NCBI RefSeq assembly: GCF_026241135.1
Contig: NZ_JAPFGA010000014.1
Coordinates: forward strand, 80,849-144,848
Source of the DNA: Galbibacter kalidii
Lineage (GTDB): Bacteria > Bacteroidota > Bacteroidia > Flavobacteriales > Flavobacteriaceae
Direction: 5' to 3'
Length of the DNA: 64,000 bases
Part shown: positions 54,040 through 63,819 of the stretch, in pieces
Position numbering within the stretch: the stretch's first letter is position 1
Layout: each line of letters begins with the position of its first letter
Notes under the pieces: generated by a model
Seen by the model: only the letters and a program-made list of their open reading frames with translations
What the model was told of the DNA's origin: nothing
Database searches by the model: none
Translations under genes and position numbers: made by a program

Positions 54040-56235
54040 ATGCGCTTTTTTGTCCTCATAATCTTATTCACCTTGCTGCCTATCCACATAGGGGCTCAAG
54101 AGAGTAATGCCATAAAAGACAGCATCGAAAACATCACCAAAAGGGTTTACAACTACAAAAACACCGGTGAATATGAGAAAGCGCTAACAACCATCGAAAA
54201 AGGTCTTCAAATAGCCGGAAGTACTGATAATGTTGAAAGCATTGTCGATTTCTACAACCTATATGCCCGTTTAAATATTGACTATAACAAACCGGTAGAC
54301 CCACAAATTTACCTTACGGAATCCCGAGAGGTTTTAAATCTATACAAATACAGCGACGGAAAAGCCTTAACCGCCATACTGGAAGCTTATATAAAAGCCC
54401 TTCAACAAAAAGAAAAAGAAGCAGAAACCCTCATAGAAGAAGCTTTGGCCAATGTAAATTATAAGGACAAAAGCCTCTTAAACACTGTTTCATTCTACCA
54501 AGGATTAATTTACAATGAATTAAAACAATACGACAAGGCAAAATCTATTTTTCAAAAAATGATCCCTCCGGATCATCAATATGAAAAAGAGTATTTGTAT
54601 GCCGCCTCTCAACTTGTCCTTGCTAAAATATATGCTACTGAGGAAAACTATGAGAGTTCACAAATCCTATTGGACAACGCTATGCGTATCGCTGCCCGAC
54701 ATGAATTTCCGAAAGTGATGCTGGATATCAATTTATTAAAGCACGACATCGCCAACAAAAAAGAGGATTATCATCGGGCGCTGTTGTACTATAAAAAAGC
54801 CGATAGCATAAAAGCGACATATTTCAATCCGAATATCATAAAAAAACAAAATGAGGCGGCCTATACCAATGAAGCTCAGTTCCTGAACAATGTAATTGCC
54901 AGAATGAGTCAGGACGAGATCGAACAACAACAAAAAGTAAACATCTCAAAATTGACATCGGTACTCAGTTCTGCTTTATTGATCATTATTTCATTATTGA
55001 CCATTTCCCTGTACAGAAACAACCAAATAAAATTCAAAACCAACGATCTTTTATTAAAGAAAAACAAAGAATTACAGATCGCCAAAGAAGAGGCTGAAAG
55101 GGCGATGAAAGCCAAGGAGGAATTTCTCTCTACCGTTAGCCATGAACTGCGTACACCCTTGTATGCCGTAACAGGACTCACCCATTTGCTCTTGGATGAA
55201 GACCCAAAGGAAAGTCAGAAAGAACACTTGAAATCTTTGAAGTTCTCAGGGGAATACCTATTGGATTTTATCAACGACATCTTGCAGATCAACAAAATAG
55301 ACGCCAATAAACTAATGGCAGACAAAATTGTATTCGACCTGCGAAAAACACTTGAGGACGTAGCTTTCTCCTTACGGCAAACTGCAAAAGAGAACAAGAA
55401 CACCATCGTACTGAATATTGACAAAGAAATCCCTTTAAAACTTATTGGCGACCCTTTAAAACTCTCTCAAATCTTGATCAATCTTGTTGGGAATGCATTA
55501 AAATTTACCGAAAACGGAAAAGTTACCATTCAACTAAAATCACTTGGTTCTACAGAAAACAAACACAAAATACATTTTGAAGTCAACGATGAGGGTATCG
55601 GCATTTCTGAAGACATGCAGCAAAACATCTTTGAAAGTTTTTCTCAAGGCTCGGTACAAATCAACCGAAAATATGGTGGCACCGGATTGGGACTTACCAT
55701 CGTAAAAAGTTTGCTGAGTTTGTTCAACAGTAAGATTGCCGTAAAAAGCGAGATTGGCATGGGAAGTTCGTTTTACTTTGACCTTGAGTTTGATGTGCCG
55801 GACGCATCCGAAATTATAGACGACAGTACTGAGGTGATTGAAAAGGAAGTCCTGAAGAATTTACGCATCCTGGTTGTTGAGGACAACAAAATAAACCAGG
55901 TGATCACCAAAAAAATGCTCGCCAAAGAAGGTGTTAATTGTGATGTGGCCGACAACGGTTATGAAGCGATAGAACTGACCAAGAAAAACGAATATGACCT
56001 TATCCTGATGGACATCCACATGCCCGGCATTAGCGGACTAAAAGCTACGGAAGAGATCAGAAAATTCAATAAAGATATCCCGATTATTGCGCTTACTGCG
56101 CTTACACTCGATGAAAGCACCGAAGATTTCTTTAGTTCAGGATGTAATGATATTATCACCAAACCTTTTAAACCTGATGCTTTCTACAAGATCATTGGTA
56201 GCGCCATCAAAAAATCGGAGAGTAGTCCGGCTTAG
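54040..56235 (+). CDS. Hybrid sensor histidine kinase / response regulator with TPR sensor
   Basis: A 731-residue membrane kinase. Signal-like N terminus (MRFFVLIILFTLLPIHIGAQ), periplasmic tetratricopeptide-like helices (about residues 25-290), a membrane helix near 305-326, a coiled linker (LQIAKEEAERAMKAKEEF), HisKA with STVSHELRTPLY (His368), HATPase with NLVGNALKFTENG and GTGLGLTIV, and a receiver domain with phosphoacceptor Asp658 in LILMDIHMPGISG. There is no DNA-binding output. The first in-frame ATG at 53995 overlaps gap; 54040 is preferred because it starts the signal sequence. It meets lpxK tail to tail (4-base overlap). Confidence 0.93.
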   Translation: MRFFVLIILFTLLPIHIGAQESNAIKDSIENITKRVYNYKNTGEYEKALTTIEKGLQIAGSTDNVESIVDFYNLYARLNIDYNKPVDPQIYLTESREVLNLYKYSDGKALTAILEAYIKALQQKEKEAETLIEEALANVNYKDKSLLNTVSFYQGLIYNELKQYDKAKSIFQKMIPPDHQYEKEYLYAASQLVLAKIYATEENYESSQILLDNAMRIAARHEFPKVMLDINLLKHDIANKKEDYHRALLYYKKADSIKATYFNPNIIKKQNEAAYTNEAQFLNNVIARMSQDEIEQQQKVNISKLTSVLSSALLIIISLLTISLYRNNQIKFKTNDLLLKKNKELQIAKEEAERAMKAKEEFLSTVSHELRTPLYAVTGLTHLLLDEDPKESQKEHLKSLKFSGEYLLDFINDILQINKIDANKLMADKIVFDLRKTLEDVAFSLRQTAKENKNTIVLNIDKEIPLKLIGDPLKLSQILINLVGNALKFTENGKVTIQLKSLGSTENKHKIHFEVNDEGIGISEDMQQNIFESFSQGSVQINRKYGGTGLGLTIVKSLLSLFNSKIAVKSEIGMGSSFYFDLEFDVPDASEIIDDSTEVIEKEVLKNLRILVVEDNKINQVITKKMLAKEGVNCDVADNGYEAIELTKKNEYDLILMDIHMPGISGLKATEEIRKFNKDIPIIALTALTLDESTEDFFSSGCNDIITKPFKPDAFYKIIGSAIKKSESSPA

Positions 56236-57236
56236 GGCTGGGTTTTGATAAATTCCATAATCCTATCATCAAATTGCTCCTTCCCACTAATAAAAGAAAT
56301 CCCTATTGGTAAAAAACAAGCATTTTCCAGATATGCCCCCAGCCTTGCATAATCTTTTTCTGTGGTGAGCACACATGCTTTAGTTTTCAGCAGCGCTATT
56401 TCCTTATCGGAGAAATTGTGGTGATCGGCATAACGAAGATGTTCAAATTGAAGTCCGTTGTCTTTCAGATAAGCTACCAAGGGTTCAGGATGGGCAATTC
56501 CGGTGACCAAAGTTACTTTCCTGTCCTTTAAAGTATCAAGAGGTTCTTTTTTTGAAGGAAAAACAACCCTATCCATATATGAAATGGAGGTAAAATAAAC
56601 TTCTTGCCCGTTCACAGGTTTTAGTTTTTGTTTTATGGAAGCCTGTTCGTCAACCGACAAGTCATTCGGGCACTTTGTTACCACAATCACATCGGCCCTT
56701 TTGGCTTGTGAGCGTATATCCCTTAAATTCCCGGCAGGCAGCAAATGGTCGTTGACATAAAGATCGCCATACATGGTCAGTAGCACATTAAACCCTGCTT
56801 TTACTTTTCTATGCTGAAAAGCATCATCCAACACGATCACATCTGGGTTGAGTTGTTTTTGCAATGCCGCAATGCCATGCCTTCGATCTTCATCTACAGC
56901 TACGCTAATGTTTTTCAAGCTTTTGTAATACTGAAAAGGTTCGTCCCCTATTGTTTTTGCCGTTGCCTTTTCATCTGCCAGCACAAAACCTTTGGTGATT
57001 CGTTTATAGCCACGGCTCAAAATGGCTGTTTTATAATTTTCAGCAGCCAACAAAGACACATAAGTTGTCATCGGGGTTTTTCCCGTTCCGCCAACACTCA
57101 AATTCCCAATGCAGATCACAGGAAAATTATATTGCTCCGATTTAAAAAAATCAATATCATACAGATAATTCCGTATAAAAACCACCAACCAATAGCCCCA
57201 CGAGAAGGGCAAAAGCAATTTTCTCCATCTTCGCAT
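56232..57236 (-). CDS. lpxK: Tetraacyldisaccharide 4'-kinase
   Basis: A 334-residue enzyme that phosphorylates the lipid A disaccharide at the 4' position on the inner membrane. N-terminal amphipathic helix WRKLLLPFSWGYWLVVFIRN, Walker A ICIGNLSVGGTGKTPMTTYV, then SRGYKRITKGFVL and VIVLDDAFQHRKVK. It confirms a Gram-negative envelope. Its 3' end overlaps that of the histidine kinase gene by four bases. Confidence 0.95.
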   Translation of the reverse strand: MRRWRKLLLPFSWGYWLVVFIRNYLYDIDFFKSEQYNFPVICIGNLSVGGTGKTPMTTYVSLLAAENYKTAILSRGYKRITKGFVLADEKATAKTIGDEPFQYYKSLKNISVAVDEDRRHGIAALQKQLNPDVIVLDDAFQHRKVKAGFNVLLTMYGDLYVNDHLLPAGNLRDIRSQAKRADVIVVTKCPNDLSVDEQASIKQKLKPVNGQEVYFTSISYMDRVVFPSKKEPLDTLKDRKVTLVTGIAHPEPLVAYLKDNGLQFEHLRYADHHNFSDKEIALLKTKACVLTTEKDYARLGAYLENACFLPIGISFISGKEQFDDRIMEFIKTQP

Positions 57237-57361
57237 AAGAGCGAAATTAGAATATTTTATGCTTCTCTTGAAAAAAAATTGGATAAATCGGATAGCAGAA
57301 AACTCCGAATCAATTTTTTCGATTGTGTTTATGTATATTTACCATAGAAAAAAATGATCGA

Positions 57362-58456
57362 ATGCGTATTCAGGATGTAATCAATATTGTCGAAGAAATT
57401 GCCCCGCTTCCCTATGCGGAGGATTTTGACAATGTGGGTCTTTTAGTAGGTGATAAAAACGAAAAACTAAGCGGCGTTTTGGTCTGTCTAGACACCTTGG
57501 AGGCCGTTGTAGATGAAGCGATTGAAAAAAAATGCAACCTCATCGTGAGTTTCCACCCCATTATTTTCAGTGGATTGAAAAAAATCACCGGGAAAAATTA
57601 TGTGGAGCGTGTGGTCCTTAAAGCCATCAAAAATAACATAGCCATTTATGCCATCCACACGGCATTGGACAATAGTTTCGTCGGGGTCAATGCCAAAATT
57701 TGTGAGGTTTTGGGCTTGGAAAACAAAAAAGTGCTCATTCCGCAGGAAAATACCATCAAAAAACTCCTCACCTTCGTTCCGAAGAAAAATGCGGAAACGC
57801 TCAGGGAAGCCTTGTTTGAAGTAGGCGCCGGATCTATCGGAAATTACGACCACTGCAGTTTTAATATCAACGGCACAGGAAGTTTTAAAGGCAATGACGA
57901 CTCCAATCCGGTGATCGGTGAAAAAGGGGTGACCCATTATGAAGAAGAAACCCAAATCGGAATTACATTTCCAAAACATTTGGAGCGAACGATTGTCCAA
58001 ACTTTATTTGAAAATCATCCTTATGAAGAAGTGGCCTACGAGATCACTACACTCGAAAACACCAACCAACATATTGGTATTGGGATGATTGGCGAATTGC
58101 CCACTCCACAAAACCCGGAAGAATTTCTTAAGTTTGTAAAAGAACGTATGCAAACCGGCTGCATCAGGCACTCAGAACTCACCGACAAAAAAGTCAAAAA
58201 AGTAGCTGTTTTGGGAGGCAGTGGTGCTTTTGCTATTCCGAATGCAATCCGTGCAGGAGCAGATGTTTACATCACAGGTGATGTGAAATATCATGATTTT
58301 TTTAAAGCTGAAGGTAGGATAATCATAGCCGATATTGGTCATTATGAAAGTGAGCAGTTCACAAAAAATCTTTTAGTTGAGTATCTTACAAAAAAAATCA
58401 CTAATTTTGCAGTCGTTTTATCAGTTTGTAATACAAATCCCGTCAAGTATTTATAA
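57362..58456 (+). CDS. Nif3-like dinuclear metal centre protein
   Basis: A 364-residue Nif3/YqfO family protein. The metal-ligand segments are NLIVSFHPIIFSGLKKI, YAIHTALDNSFVGVN and DIGHYESEQFTKNL. The middle insert (about residues 125-240, starting KKNAETLREALFEVGAGSIG) is the YqfO-type CutA-like domain. The molecular role is unsettled. The start is ATG at 57362; an earlier frame start at 57323 adds residues from the intergenic region. It is followed after five bases by the DUF164 gene. Confidence 0.92.
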   Translation: MRIQDVINIVEEIAPLPYAEDFDNVGLLVGDKNEKLSGVLVCLDTLEAVVDEAIEKKCNLIVSFHPIIFSGLKKITGKNYVERVVLKAIKNNIAIYAIHTALDNSFVGVNAKICEVLGLENKKVLIPQENTIKKLLTFVPKKNAETLREALFEVGAGSIGNYDHCSFNINGTGSFKGNDDSNPVIGEKGVTHYEEETQIGITFPKHLERTIVQTLFENHPYEEVAYEITTLENTNQHIGIGMIGELPTPQNPEEFLKFVKERMQTGCIRHSELTDKKVKKVAVLGGSGAFAIPNAIRAGADVYITGDVKYHDFFKAEGRIIIADIGHYESEQFTKNLLVEYLTKKITNFAVVLSVCNTNPVKYL

Positions 58457-58461
58457 AGAAT

Positions 58462-59241
58462 ATGGCAAAGAAAACAGAAGCAACAGTAGAAGACAAATTA
58501 AGAACCTTATACGACTTGCAACTTATAGACTCTCGTATTGATGAGATCAGAAACGTTCGCGGTGAGCTACCTTTAGAGGTTGAAGATCTGGAAGATGAGG
58601 TAGAAGGGTTGAAAACACGTTTAGAGAAACTCAACGGGAACCTTGAAGAAATAAACGATGGGATCTCCAGCAAGAAGAACCTTATCGAAGAAGCAAAAGC
58701 TTCCATAAAAAAATATACCGAACAACAGAAAAACGTTCGTAACAACAGGGAATTCAACTCGCTTTCCAAAGAAATTGAATATCAGGAATTAGAGATTCAA
58801 CTGGCTGAAAAGCACATCAAAGAATTCAAAGCACAGATCGAGCAGAAAAAAGAGGTAATCGAGCAAACCAAAGGACGTTTGTCTGAAAGGGATTCTCACC
58901 TAAAACACAAAAAGGGAGAGCTTGACGATATCTTAAAGGAAACCGAAAAAGAAGAAAAGGCTTTAATGGATAAAAGTCTTGAGTATGAAGACTTGATCGA
59001 TCCAAGACTCCTTAGTGCCTACAAGAGAATTCGCGGTAGCGTTAAAAACGGATTGGCCGTTGTTGCTATCGAACGTGGTGCTTCAGGAGGATCGTTTTTT
59101 ACCATCCCACCACAAGTGCAAATGGAAATCGCATCTCGTAAAAAGATCATTACCGATGAGCACAGTGGGAGAATTTTGGTTGATCCAACACTAGCCGAAG
59201 AAGAAAAACAAAAAATGGAAGACTTGTTTGCTTCTGCTTAA
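58462..59241 (+). CDS. DUF164 (zf-RING_7) coiled-coil protein without zinc cysteines
   Basis: A 259-residue protein: a long coiled coil (about residues 10-180, with ALMDKSLEYEDL) and a C-terminal ribbon. In most members the ribbon has CxxC and CxxC ligands (ERG-CSGC, then CEHCGRIL). Here the positions read GASGGSF and DEHSGRIL, and the whole protein contains no cysteine. The ribbon fold therefore probably exists without zinc. It follows the Nif3-like gene by five bases, the usual pairing in Bacteroidota and other bacteria. Confidence 0.88.
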   Translation: MAKKTEATVEDKLRTLYDLQLIDSRIDEIRNVRGELPLEVEDLEDEVEGLKTRLEKLNGNLEEINDGISSKKNLIEEAKASIKKYTEQQKNVRNNREFNSLSKEIEYQELEIQLAEKHIKEFKAQIEQKKEVIEQTKGRLSERDSHLKHKKGELDDILKETEKEEKALMDKSLEYEDLIDPRLLSAYKRIRGSVKNGLAVVAIERGASGGSFFTIPPQVQMEIASRKKIITDEHSGRILVDPTLAEEEKQKMEDLFASA

Positions 59242-59259
59242 AAATATTCCACATATTTC

Positions 59260-59292
59260 TTAAAGCCTCGCTTATCGCGGGGCTTTTTTTAT
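59260..59292 (+). terminator. Terminator after the DUF164 gene
   Basis: AAGCCTCGC-TTATC-GCGGGGCTT followed by TTTTTTATT, about 20 bases after the stop codon at 59241. Confidence 0.85.
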
Positions 59293-59321
59293 TACATTAG
59301 TACAAAACAACTCGCATAAAA

Positions 59322-61160
59322 TTGCCAAGAAAACTCGCATCCTTAAAAGACGATCCATCAAAAAAGACTTCCTTTAGGGATTCTTTTGCCGCTTTTAAAT
59401 ACATTCCCCGTTTCTCATTGGAAATATGGACAACCAACAAGGTAATGTATTTGATAAATGCTTTGGCGCGCTTGCTCAATGCGTTTTCTCCCGTTGTGTT
59501 GTTGTGGGTTGGCAAACTGATCATCGATGAAATTCTTCTACAGATAAGTGCTACGGATAAAGACTACTCCCTACTTTGGAAATATGTTATTTTGGAATTG
59601 GCCATTGCATTGCTTTCCGACCTGATTGGCCGTTTGATCACATTGACCGATGGACTTTTAGGTGACCTTTATGCCAATAAATCTTCGGTAACCATCATTA
59701 AAAAGACCAACGAAATTGGAATTGACCAATTGGAAGATCCAGAATTTTATGATAAACTCGAAAGGGCCAGGACGCAAACAACCGGTCGTGTAAATCTTAT
59801 GTCAAACATCCTGAGTCAAGTGGAAAGCCTGATCAGTATGGTGTCTTTGATTGCGGGTTTGATCTATTTCGAACCCGTGTTGATCGTCATCCTTATCTTG
59901 AGTATCATCCCTTCGTTTATCAACGAGATTAAATTCAGCTCACAAAGCTATTCCCTGGCTAGAAGCTGGACCTCCGAAAGACGTGAATTGGATTACCTAC
60001 GTTATGTAGGTGCCAATGATAAAACCGCTAAGGAAATTAAACTTTTTGGACTCACTGACTATATCGCCAACCGCTTTGCGGTCTTATCAGACCAATATTA
60101 TCGACTTAACAAATCTCTTGCTGTGCAGCGAAGTGCTTACGGAGCGTTGTTCAACCTCCTTGGCGTACTTTCGTACTACGCCGCATACGGACTCATCATC
60201 TATCGAGTGTTAACAGGTGTTATCACTGTTGGCGAACTTACTTTTCTAAGCGGCTCTTTCAACAGGCTGAGAAATAGTTTACAGGGCTTTTTCTCCCGAT
60301 TTACCCGAATTGCCCAAAGTGCCCTTTATCTGAAAGATTACTTTGATTTTATCGATTTGAAGGTTGAACAAGAAGATGCAGATACCTTGCCATTACCTGA
60401 AACCATTACCGAAGGTTTCTTTATCGACAATATCACCTTTCGCTATCCGGGAAATCGCGAAGAGGTCTTAAAAGGCGTTTCTTTCAAATTGAAGCTTGGA
60501 GAAAAAATGGCATTTGTTGGACAGAATGGTGCCGGAAAAACAACGCTCATCAAATTAATACTTCGTTTTTATGAACCGACATCCGGAACCATTTATTTAG
60601 ATGGAATAGATATCCGGAAATTTGACAAGGACGAATATCAAAAAATATTCGGGGTCATTTTTCAAGATTTCTTTCGATATGAATTTACCCTCAAGGAAAA
60701 TATCGCCGTAGGCAAAATCGATGAAATTGAGAATACAAAACGCATTGAAAAAGCAGCTCAACAAAGTCTTGCCTCAGAAGTGGTAGAAAAACTGGAAAGG
60801 GGTTATCAGCAACAATTGGGTAAACGCTTCAATAAAGGACAGGAGCTTTCCGGCGGACAATGGCAAAAAGTAGCACTTGCCAGGGCCTATATGAAAGATG
60901 CTAAAGTATTAATCTTGGACGAACCCACTTCAGCACTGGATGCGAAAGCTGAATTTGAAGTTTTTGAGCGATTCATCGGTTTGACCAAAGGCAAGACGAG
61001 CATTATCATTTCACACCGGTTCAGCACCGTACGAATGGCCGATACTATTTTGGTTTTACAGAATGGAAAAGTTTTGGAGTTGGGAACACACGAGGCTTTA
61101 ATGAAGAATGACAGTCTCTATGCAGAGTTATTCTCTTTACAAGCGGCAGGTTATCAATAA
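59322..61160 (+). CDS. ABC exporter, ATP-binding/permease fusion
   Basis: A 612-residue half-transporter: an N-terminal six-helix membrane domain (about residues 20-320) and a C-terminal ATPase with Walker A FVGQNGAGKTTLIKLILRFY, signature QELSGGQWQKVALARAYMK and Walker B VLILDEPTSALD. The start is TTG at 59322. It probably works as a homodimer exporting a lipid, peptide or drug; the substrate is unknown. The first 20 residues are basic and Ser-rich with no signal. Confidence 0.9.
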   Translation: MPRKLASLKDDPSKKTSFRDSFAAFKYIPRFSLEIWTTNKVMYLINALARLLNAFSPVVLLWVGKLIIDEILLQISATDKDYSLLWKYVILELAIALLSDLIGRLITLTDGLLGDLYANKSSVTIIKKTNEIGIDQLEDPEFYDKLERARTQTTGRVNLMSNILSQVESLISMVSLIAGLIYFEPVLIVILILSIIPSFINEIKFSSQSYSLARSWTSERRELDYLRYVGANDKTAKEIKLFGLTDYIANRFAVLSDQYYRLNKSLAVQRSAYGALFNLLGVLSYYAAYGLIIYRVLTGVITVGELTFLSGSFNRLRNSLQGFFSRFTRIAQSALYLKDYFDFIDLKVEQEDADTLPLPETITEGFFIDNITFRYPGNREEVLKGVSFKLKLGEKMAFVGQNGAGKTTLIKLILRFYEPTSGTIYLDGIDIRKFDKDEYQKIFGVIFQDFFRYEFTLKENIAVGKIDEIENTKRIEKAAQQSLASEVVEKLERGYQQQLGKRFNKGQELSGGQWQKVALARAYMKDAKVLILDEPTSALDAKAEFEVFERFIGLTKGKTSIIISHRFSTVRMADTILVLQNGKVLELGTHEALMKNDSLYAELFSLQAAGYQ

Positions 61161-61162
61161 GC

Positions 61163-61807
61163 TTACTTTTCTTCTTTGTTGTCACATAACACTACTGCTT
61201 TCTCTATAAAATCGTCATTCCCTATATTTTTAACAATAAAATGGGCAACATCCATCCTTGGGATCCTGTTTGTCTTAACCTTACCTTTTTCCAACACCAT
61301 ATAGTCATTATCCCCGGCTTCATCGCTCAATCCCACTGGTCGAACTATGGTGTAGGGCAATCTACTTTCCCTAACATATTTTTCCTGATTACTGTGATCG
61401 CGCAGATGTCCCTTTAAAATTGTTTTTAAAAATGTCTTGGATATAAAACCAAGCTGGTCCATACTTTCATTGATCCCCGCAGAACTTATCACCCACAATC
61501 TGGAAGATACATTTCTATTTTCTAGAGCGGTAATAATGTTTTTTGTCCCAACTGCCCTCACTGTGCTACGTTTTAATGTACTATCCCCTATGGCGACCAC
61601 AACAGCATCAAATCGCTGGTTATTGACAAGGTTTTGAACCTCTTTAACATCCAACACATTTCCTTGAACGGTTGTCACACCCGTTTGCGGATAATCCAGT
61701 TTTTCAGGAGACCTGACAAAGGCCGTTACACGATGTCCCTCGTTCAATGCTTGTTTCACCACGTAACGCCCTGTTCTTCCGGTAGCACCGATCACGAGAA
61801 TTTCCAT
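61163..61807 (-). CDS. NAD(P)-binding oxidoreductase (NmrA-like/SDR)
   Basis: A 214-residue Rossmann protein with IGATGRTGRYVVKQALNEGH and the Arg loop AFVRSPEKLDYP. It resembles flavin reductase/biliverdin reductase B-like and NmrA-like proteins, e.g. the SAGINESMDQ segment for the catalytic Ser-type position. The substrate is unknown. It faces the ABC exporter tail to tail with two bases between them. Confidence 0.85.
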   Translation of the reverse strand: MEILVIGATGRTGRYVVKQALNEGHRVTAFVRSPEKLDYPQTGVTTVQGNVLDVKEVQNLVNNQRFDAVVVAIGDSTLKRSTVRAVGTKNIITALENRNVSSRLWVISSAGINESMDQLGFISKTFLKTILKGHLRDHSNQEKYVRESRLPYTIVRPVGLSDEAGDNDYMVLEKGKVKTNRIPRMDVAHFIVKNIGNDDFIEKAVVLCDNKEEK

Positions 61808-61986
61808 ATAGCTTTAACGTTTGGGTTATCTATAAAGTTATGGAAAATTTATAAAGCTACCCCCCTATTTTCTGATTTTTAACGCTACAAAATGGGTTTA
61901 AATCCCCAATTTTAAGCGATTCAGGTAACCGAGGTTTATTTTTTAGCTGAAGCTCAAAAACAGTAGATTAATCCCAACAACTGATC

Positions 61987-63345
61987 TCAACTCTTACACT
62001 TCTTTTCGGAAAGTCCTTTTAAAATTATATTTTCCACTTCTTCGCTATTCCATTTTTTGCCGATATCATCTACTTCCATTACCTCATCCATGATCTCATT
62101 CTGAAGGTCACCCTCACGCAATGCCTCTGCATATGAGTCATCTGAAAAGGTAACCCTGCTATACAAAGGCAACCATTTTCCGGGATGTTTTTCTGAAAAC
62201 CATTTTTCAATCTTTTTACGCAATAGAAATCGCTCATCTGCAGTTTTAGAGCTCATTTCAATAAAGTTTCTATAACTCAATTCTGCTACAGCATCTGTAT
62301 TGGGTTTTCGTTCTTTCTGATAAGTTGAAAAGATCATCTCCCAATCATCCCCATATTTTTCCATAAGCTGACTCAAGACCATAATATCTTCAAATCCGGC
62401 ATTCATCCCTTGTCCGTAAAAAGGAACAACAGCATGGGCCGCATCGCCTATTAGAGCCACTTTATCCCAGTACACCCATGGTTCGCATTTTATGGTCATC
62501 AACGCACTTGTGGGGTTTTTAAAAAAATCCCTGATCAAATTGGGGATATCGTCTTTTACACCGTTGAAATGCTCTTCAAAAAAACATCCAACTTTAGCTT
62601 CGGTATCCAAACTATCAAAGGAATTTTCTCCCTTCATGGGCATAAAAAGCGTACAGGTGAAGCTTCCATCCAAATTAGGCAAAGCAATAAGCATAAAAGC
62701 ACCGCGGGGCCAAATGTGCAACGAATTTTTATTCAGCTTATGCTTCCCTCCTTCTCCTGCCGGAATACTCAACTCTTTATATCCCGTTTTGAGGAAATAC
62801 TGACTGTAGTTAAACATACTGCTGCGTTGCATTTTATGTCTAATCCTTGAAAAAGCCCCATCTGCACCAAAAACCAAATCATATTTATGGGCTGTCCACT
62901 CTCCTTTCTGACTTTCCCCGGTATAAATAACCGCTTCGGGAAGGTCAACATCCCAAACCTTGGAATTGAAAATAAAACGGGCTCCGACATCTTCAGCCAA
63001 ATCGATCATTTTTTTGTTTAGAACACCTCTGGAGATGGAATAAATAGCCTCTCCTTCTTTCCCATAATATTGAAAATACATGGGTTTGTTTGGCACATGA
63101 ATAGCTCTTTTATCCATCGGGATTGCAATTTCCCGTATGGATTTGTCTATCCCAACGCCCTCAAGTGCTTTCCACCCCCGGGTTGACATAGCCAAGTTTA
63201 TCGATCTCCCGGAAAATTGCATGGTCCTGATATCGGGTCTCCTGTCATAAACATCTACCTGATGTCCTTTTTTTTGTAAATAAATAGCTAATAAAGTGCC
63301 TACGAGCCCGCTACCGGTAATCGCAATTCTTTTAGGAGTTTGCAT
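61987..63345 (-). CDS. kmo: Kynurenine 3-monooxygenase
   Basis: A 452-residue FAD monooxygenase: GSGLVGTLLAIYLQKKGHQV binds FAD, and FSGRSINLAMSTRGWKALEG, LKTGYKELSIPAG and ALIGDAAHAVVPFYGQGMNA are KMO landmarks. It hydroxylates kynurenine to 3-hydroxykynurenine in the tryptophan-to-NAD or quinolinate route, common in Flavobacteriaceae. No other genes of the route are in the window. A hairpin directly downstream of a -7 element lies ahead of the start and may regulate it. Confidence 0.93.
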   Translation of the reverse strand: MQTPKRIAITGSGLVGTLLAIYLQKKGHQVDVYDRRPDIRTMQFSGRSINLAMSTRGWKALEGVGIDKSIREIAIPMDKRAIHVPNKPMYFQYYGKEGEAIYSISRGVLNKKMIDLAEDVGARFIFNSKVWDVDLPEAVIYTGESQKGEWTAHKYDLVFGADGAFSRIRHKMQRSSMFNYSQYFLKTGYKELSIPAGEGGKHKLNKNSLHIWPRGAFMLIALPNLDGSFTCTLFMPMKGENSFDSLDTEAKVGCFFEEHFNGVKDDIPNLIRDFFKNPTSALMTIKCEPWVYWDKVALIGDAAHAVVPFYGQGMNAGFEDIMVLSQLMEKYGDDWEMIFSTYQKERKPNTDAVAELSYRNFIEMSSKTADERFLLRKKIEKWFSEKHPGKWLPLYSRVTFSDDSYAEALREGDLQNEIMDEVMEVDDIGKKWNSEEVENIILKGLSEKKCKS

Positions 63346-63363
63346 TTGTATTGAGTATAGAAA

Positions 63364-63384
63364 AAGTCCCGCTCATGCGGGATT
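63364..63384 (-). promoter_or_regulatory. Leader hairpin ahead of kmo
   Basis: On the minus strand ATCCCGC-ATGA-GCGGGAC forms a stem followed by TTTTTC, 20 bases before the kmo ATG and directly after the -7 box. It could be a 5' attenuator or a stability element; no leader peptide or riboswitch was recognised. Confidence 0.5.
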
Positions 63385-63389
63385 CCCTG

Positions 63390-63397
63390 CAAAGTTA
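63390..63397 (-). promoter_or_regulatory. Putative -7 element of kmo
   Basis: TAACTTTG on the minus strand (TAnnTTTG). The transcript would start just before the leader hairpin. Confidence 0.5.
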
Positions 63398-63541
63398 ACA
63401 ATTTCTTTGATTCTTTGGATTTCTTTGAAAATTCACTTTTACCCTTAATTTTTAGAACAAGAATTTTCAAGAATGTAACTCATTAAAAAATAAGGGTTTA
63501 GATATTTTTTGTAACTTAAGCAAAACAAAACACATAAAAAT

Positions 63542-63796
63542 ATGAGTCGAGAAAAATTAGAGAGGATGCGTAAGATCCTTTCAAAACTGGAAGACATCAA
63601 GAATACACAAGAAAGTAGTATTGACAAAATCAACCATGTCATAACAGATCTGTTTCAACATCCAGATGCAAAGCTGGAAAAAGTTATGGAGGATGCCCAT
63701 CAAAGAGCGTCGGACAATGTGGATATGGTAAGGGATGCCATGAACGAATATGAAGAACGGATTGGCAAATTACACAAACAGTTAAATCCGGAATAA
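63542..63796 (+). CDS. Small helical (coiled-coil) protein of unknown function
   Basis: An 84-residue, highly charged protein that is almost entirely predicted helix (KLERMRKILSKLEDI, then VMEDAHQRASDNVDMVRDAM). No family is recognised. It is transcribed divergently from kmo and lies next to the end of the IS256-type element. Confidence 0.55.
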   Translation: MSREKLERMRKILSKLEDIKNTQESSIDKINHVITDLFQHPDAKLEKVMEDAHQRASDNVDMVRDAMNEYEERIGKLHKQLNPE

Positions 63797-63819
63797 GATA
63801 AATGAAAGGTATCTAAAAA

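Noticed and set aside
57488..58000. 170-codon minus-strand frame inside the Nif3-like gene
   Set aside because: Antisense shadow of a conserved gene; Phe-rich and without any motif.
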